The notes under the pieces are model-generated. The model had not been told where the DNA came from, did no database searches, and saw only the letters and a list, made by a program, of their open reading frames with translations. DNA of 34,135 nucleotides. Origin: Clostridium sp. CCUG 7971. Its GTDB lineage: Bacteria; Bacillota; Clostridia; Peptostreptococcales; Peptostreptococcaceae. How positions within the stretch are numbered: the stretch's first letter is position 1; every line of letters starts with the position of its first letter. This document shows, in pieces, positions 33,547 through 34,135 of the stretch. The stretch spans positions 1-34,135 of the forward strand of contig NZ_JAFFPK010000009.1 of NCBI RefSeq assembly GCF_017590215.1. The letters run 5' to 3'. The position numbers and the translations under genes were made by a program.

Positions 33547-33687
33547 ATGATATGTATAATGGATTGTAACGCATACCTATCAAAGATTTTGATGAGCAGA
33601 AATATGCATAAAGTAACAAAAAATAGGGTATTTTATTTAGAATATAAATTACCGTATAGAGGAAAACTTTACTCAAGAGCGACTTGA
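33547..33687 (+). CDS. Small ORF of 46 residues, unknown
   Basis: ATG 33547 follows AAGGAAATT and the frame runs to TGA 33685-33687. The product is basic and polar: MICIMDCNAYLSKILMSRNM, then HKVTKNRVFYLEYKLPYRGK and LYSRAT. No membrane helix or known motif is seen. It could be the remnant end of a longer gene rather than a real small protein. The next ORF starts 12 bases later behind a perfect GAGGAGGG. I do not recognise the family. The stretch 33447-33546 holds only a weak stem. Confidence 0.3.
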   Translation: MICIMDCNAYLSKILMSRNMHKVTKNRVFYLEYKLPYRGKLYSRAT

Positions 33688-33699
33688 GGAGGGATTACA

Positions 33700-33804
33700 T
33701 TGGATAAAAAAATTGCAAAGATATATTTTCAAGATAAACAGTTACATCTGATTTTAACTGATAATTTTTTGAAATTATACACAGAAATGGTGAACTCTAA
33801 ATGA
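33700..33804 (+). CDS. Small ORF of 34 residues, unknown, translationally close to the preceding ORF
   Basis: TTG 33700 lies six bases after GAGGAGGG, one of the best ribosome binding sites in the window. The product begins MDKKIAKIYFQDKQLHLILT and ends LYTEMVNSK with TGA 33802-33804, inside the stem of a terminator. Alternating polar and hydrophobic residues suggest beta structure. The ORF may be a truncated 5' end of a larger gene or a genuine small protein. No function is proposed. Confidence 0.3.
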   Translation: MDKKIAKIYFQDKQLHLILTDNFLKLYTEMVNSK

Positions 33805-33822
33805 GTTCACCATTTCATTTTT
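33784..33822 (+). terminator. Terminator after the two small ORFs
   Basis: GAAATGGTGAACTC (33784-33797) pairs perfectly with GAGTTCACCATTTC (33803-33816), loop TAAAT, followed by ATTTTTG. Confidence 0.85.
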
Positions 33823-33862
33823 GTGGAGCTATACTTTTATTTTCAGACAGTCTCTAATTATA

Positions 33863-34135
33863 TTATTCATTTTCTGAGTTTTTACTTTCATGAACACTTT
33901 TCTCATCATGACTACTTTTACTCTCTTTTACGGGAGTATTATTATGAGAGTGTTTACTATCACTTGAATGTTTGCTATCTTTTACAGGCGTATTATTATG
34001 AGAGTGCTTACTATCACTTGAATGTTTACTCTCTTTTACGGGAGTATTATTATGAGAGTGCTTACTATCACTTGAATGTTTACTCTCTTTTACGGGAGTA
34101 TTATTATGAGAGGTGTCTTACTAGTCACTTGAATG
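33863..34135 (-). CDS. C-terminal part of a histidine-rich 18-residue-repeat protein (partial)
   Basis: On the minus strand the frame ends with KSSHDEKSVHESKNSENE and TAA at 33863-33865. Upstream of that it consists of an 18-residue unit, KHSSDSKHSHNNTPVKES, repeated about four times with few changes (E/D swaps). Each unit has three His plus many Ser, Lys and Asn, no hydrophobic core and no cysteine, so the region should be disordered. His-rich tails of this type can bind Ni, Zn or Cu, or belong to spore-coat or surface proteins. The functional N-terminal part lies beyond the window, so the role is unknown. The outermost copy, next to the window end, contains three inserted bases that put stop codons in frame, probably a sequence-quality effect. 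Confidence 0.55.
33920..34135. repeat. 54-bp tandem repeat, about four copies
   Basis: The unit, beginning near TTTACGGGAGTATTATTATG, recurs every 54 bases with few substitutions. The period is a multiple of three and matches the 18-residue protein repeat on the minus strand. The last copy (34090-34135) has single-base insertions relative to the others. Confidence 0.85.

Noticed and set aside
33920-34135. CRISPR array
   Set aside because: The 54-bp units are contiguous, with no unique spacers, and keep a reading frame, so they are a coding tandem repeat.

Overview
The window is a very AT-rich (roughly 70%+ A+T) Gram-positive chromosome segment. CWB2 cell-wall anchoring repeats, an ECF sigma factor with a DUF4179 partner, Clostridia-style ribosome binding sites (GGAGG) and a glycerol-3-phosphate/hexuronate gene set all point to a Clostridia member. 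The Peptostreptococcaceae (Clostridioides / Paeniclostridium / Paraclostridium type) fit best. This is an inference from gene content, not a species identification.

Layout. 1-2200: a secreted CWB2 surface protein with a beta-helix-like N-terminal half, flanked by terminators that share a conserved element. 2220-4304: a consensus promoter, a 25-residue leader-like ORF and four serial hairpins, then the two-part MetP/MetS-type NSS transporter. 4549-6453 (minus): a FUSC-family membrane protein. 6454-7760: a gene graveyard with an unidentified remnant and a decayed DUF1275 (YoaK-type) gene. 7781-9504: an ECF sigma factor and its DUF4179 membrane partner. 9697-12037: a possible c-di-GMP-I-type riboswitch with terminator upstream of a chemoreceptor. 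12173-12443 (minus): a broken membrane-protein gene. 12702-17400: a GlpT-type transporter convergent with a three-gene glycerol-3-phosphate oxidation operon. Both units start with similar terminator-type leaders that suggest GlpP antitermination. 17702-24303: a peptide-deformylase-like gene, a LytTR response regulator, an AgrC-like kinase broken by two frameshifts, an FtsX-type permease with a frameshifted tail, its ATPase, an IS3-family remnant and a second ATPase carrying an internal deletion. 24638-33446: a complete glucuronate pathway: GntR regulator, UxuB-type SDR, KDPG aldolase, KDG kinase, UxuA, UxaC and a TRAP transporter. 33547-34135: two tiny coupled ORFs and the 3' end of a histidine-rich 18-residue-repeat protein running off the window.

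How the genes work together. The TRAP system should import hexuronate. UxaC, UxuB, UxuA, KdgK and Eda then convert glucuronate to pyruvate and glyceraldehyde-3-phosphate, under a GntR/FCD regulator and probably CcpA (a near-consensus cre lies just upstream of uxaC). The glp genes import and oxidise glycerol-3-phosphate. The two-component/ABC locus looks like a peptide-sensing and efflux module in decay, with several one-base losses in homopolymers. These are either real pseudogenes or sequencing errors. The clearest unexplained signals are the repeated pre-terminator element in the first 12 kb, the metPS leader, and the terminal His-rich repeat protein.
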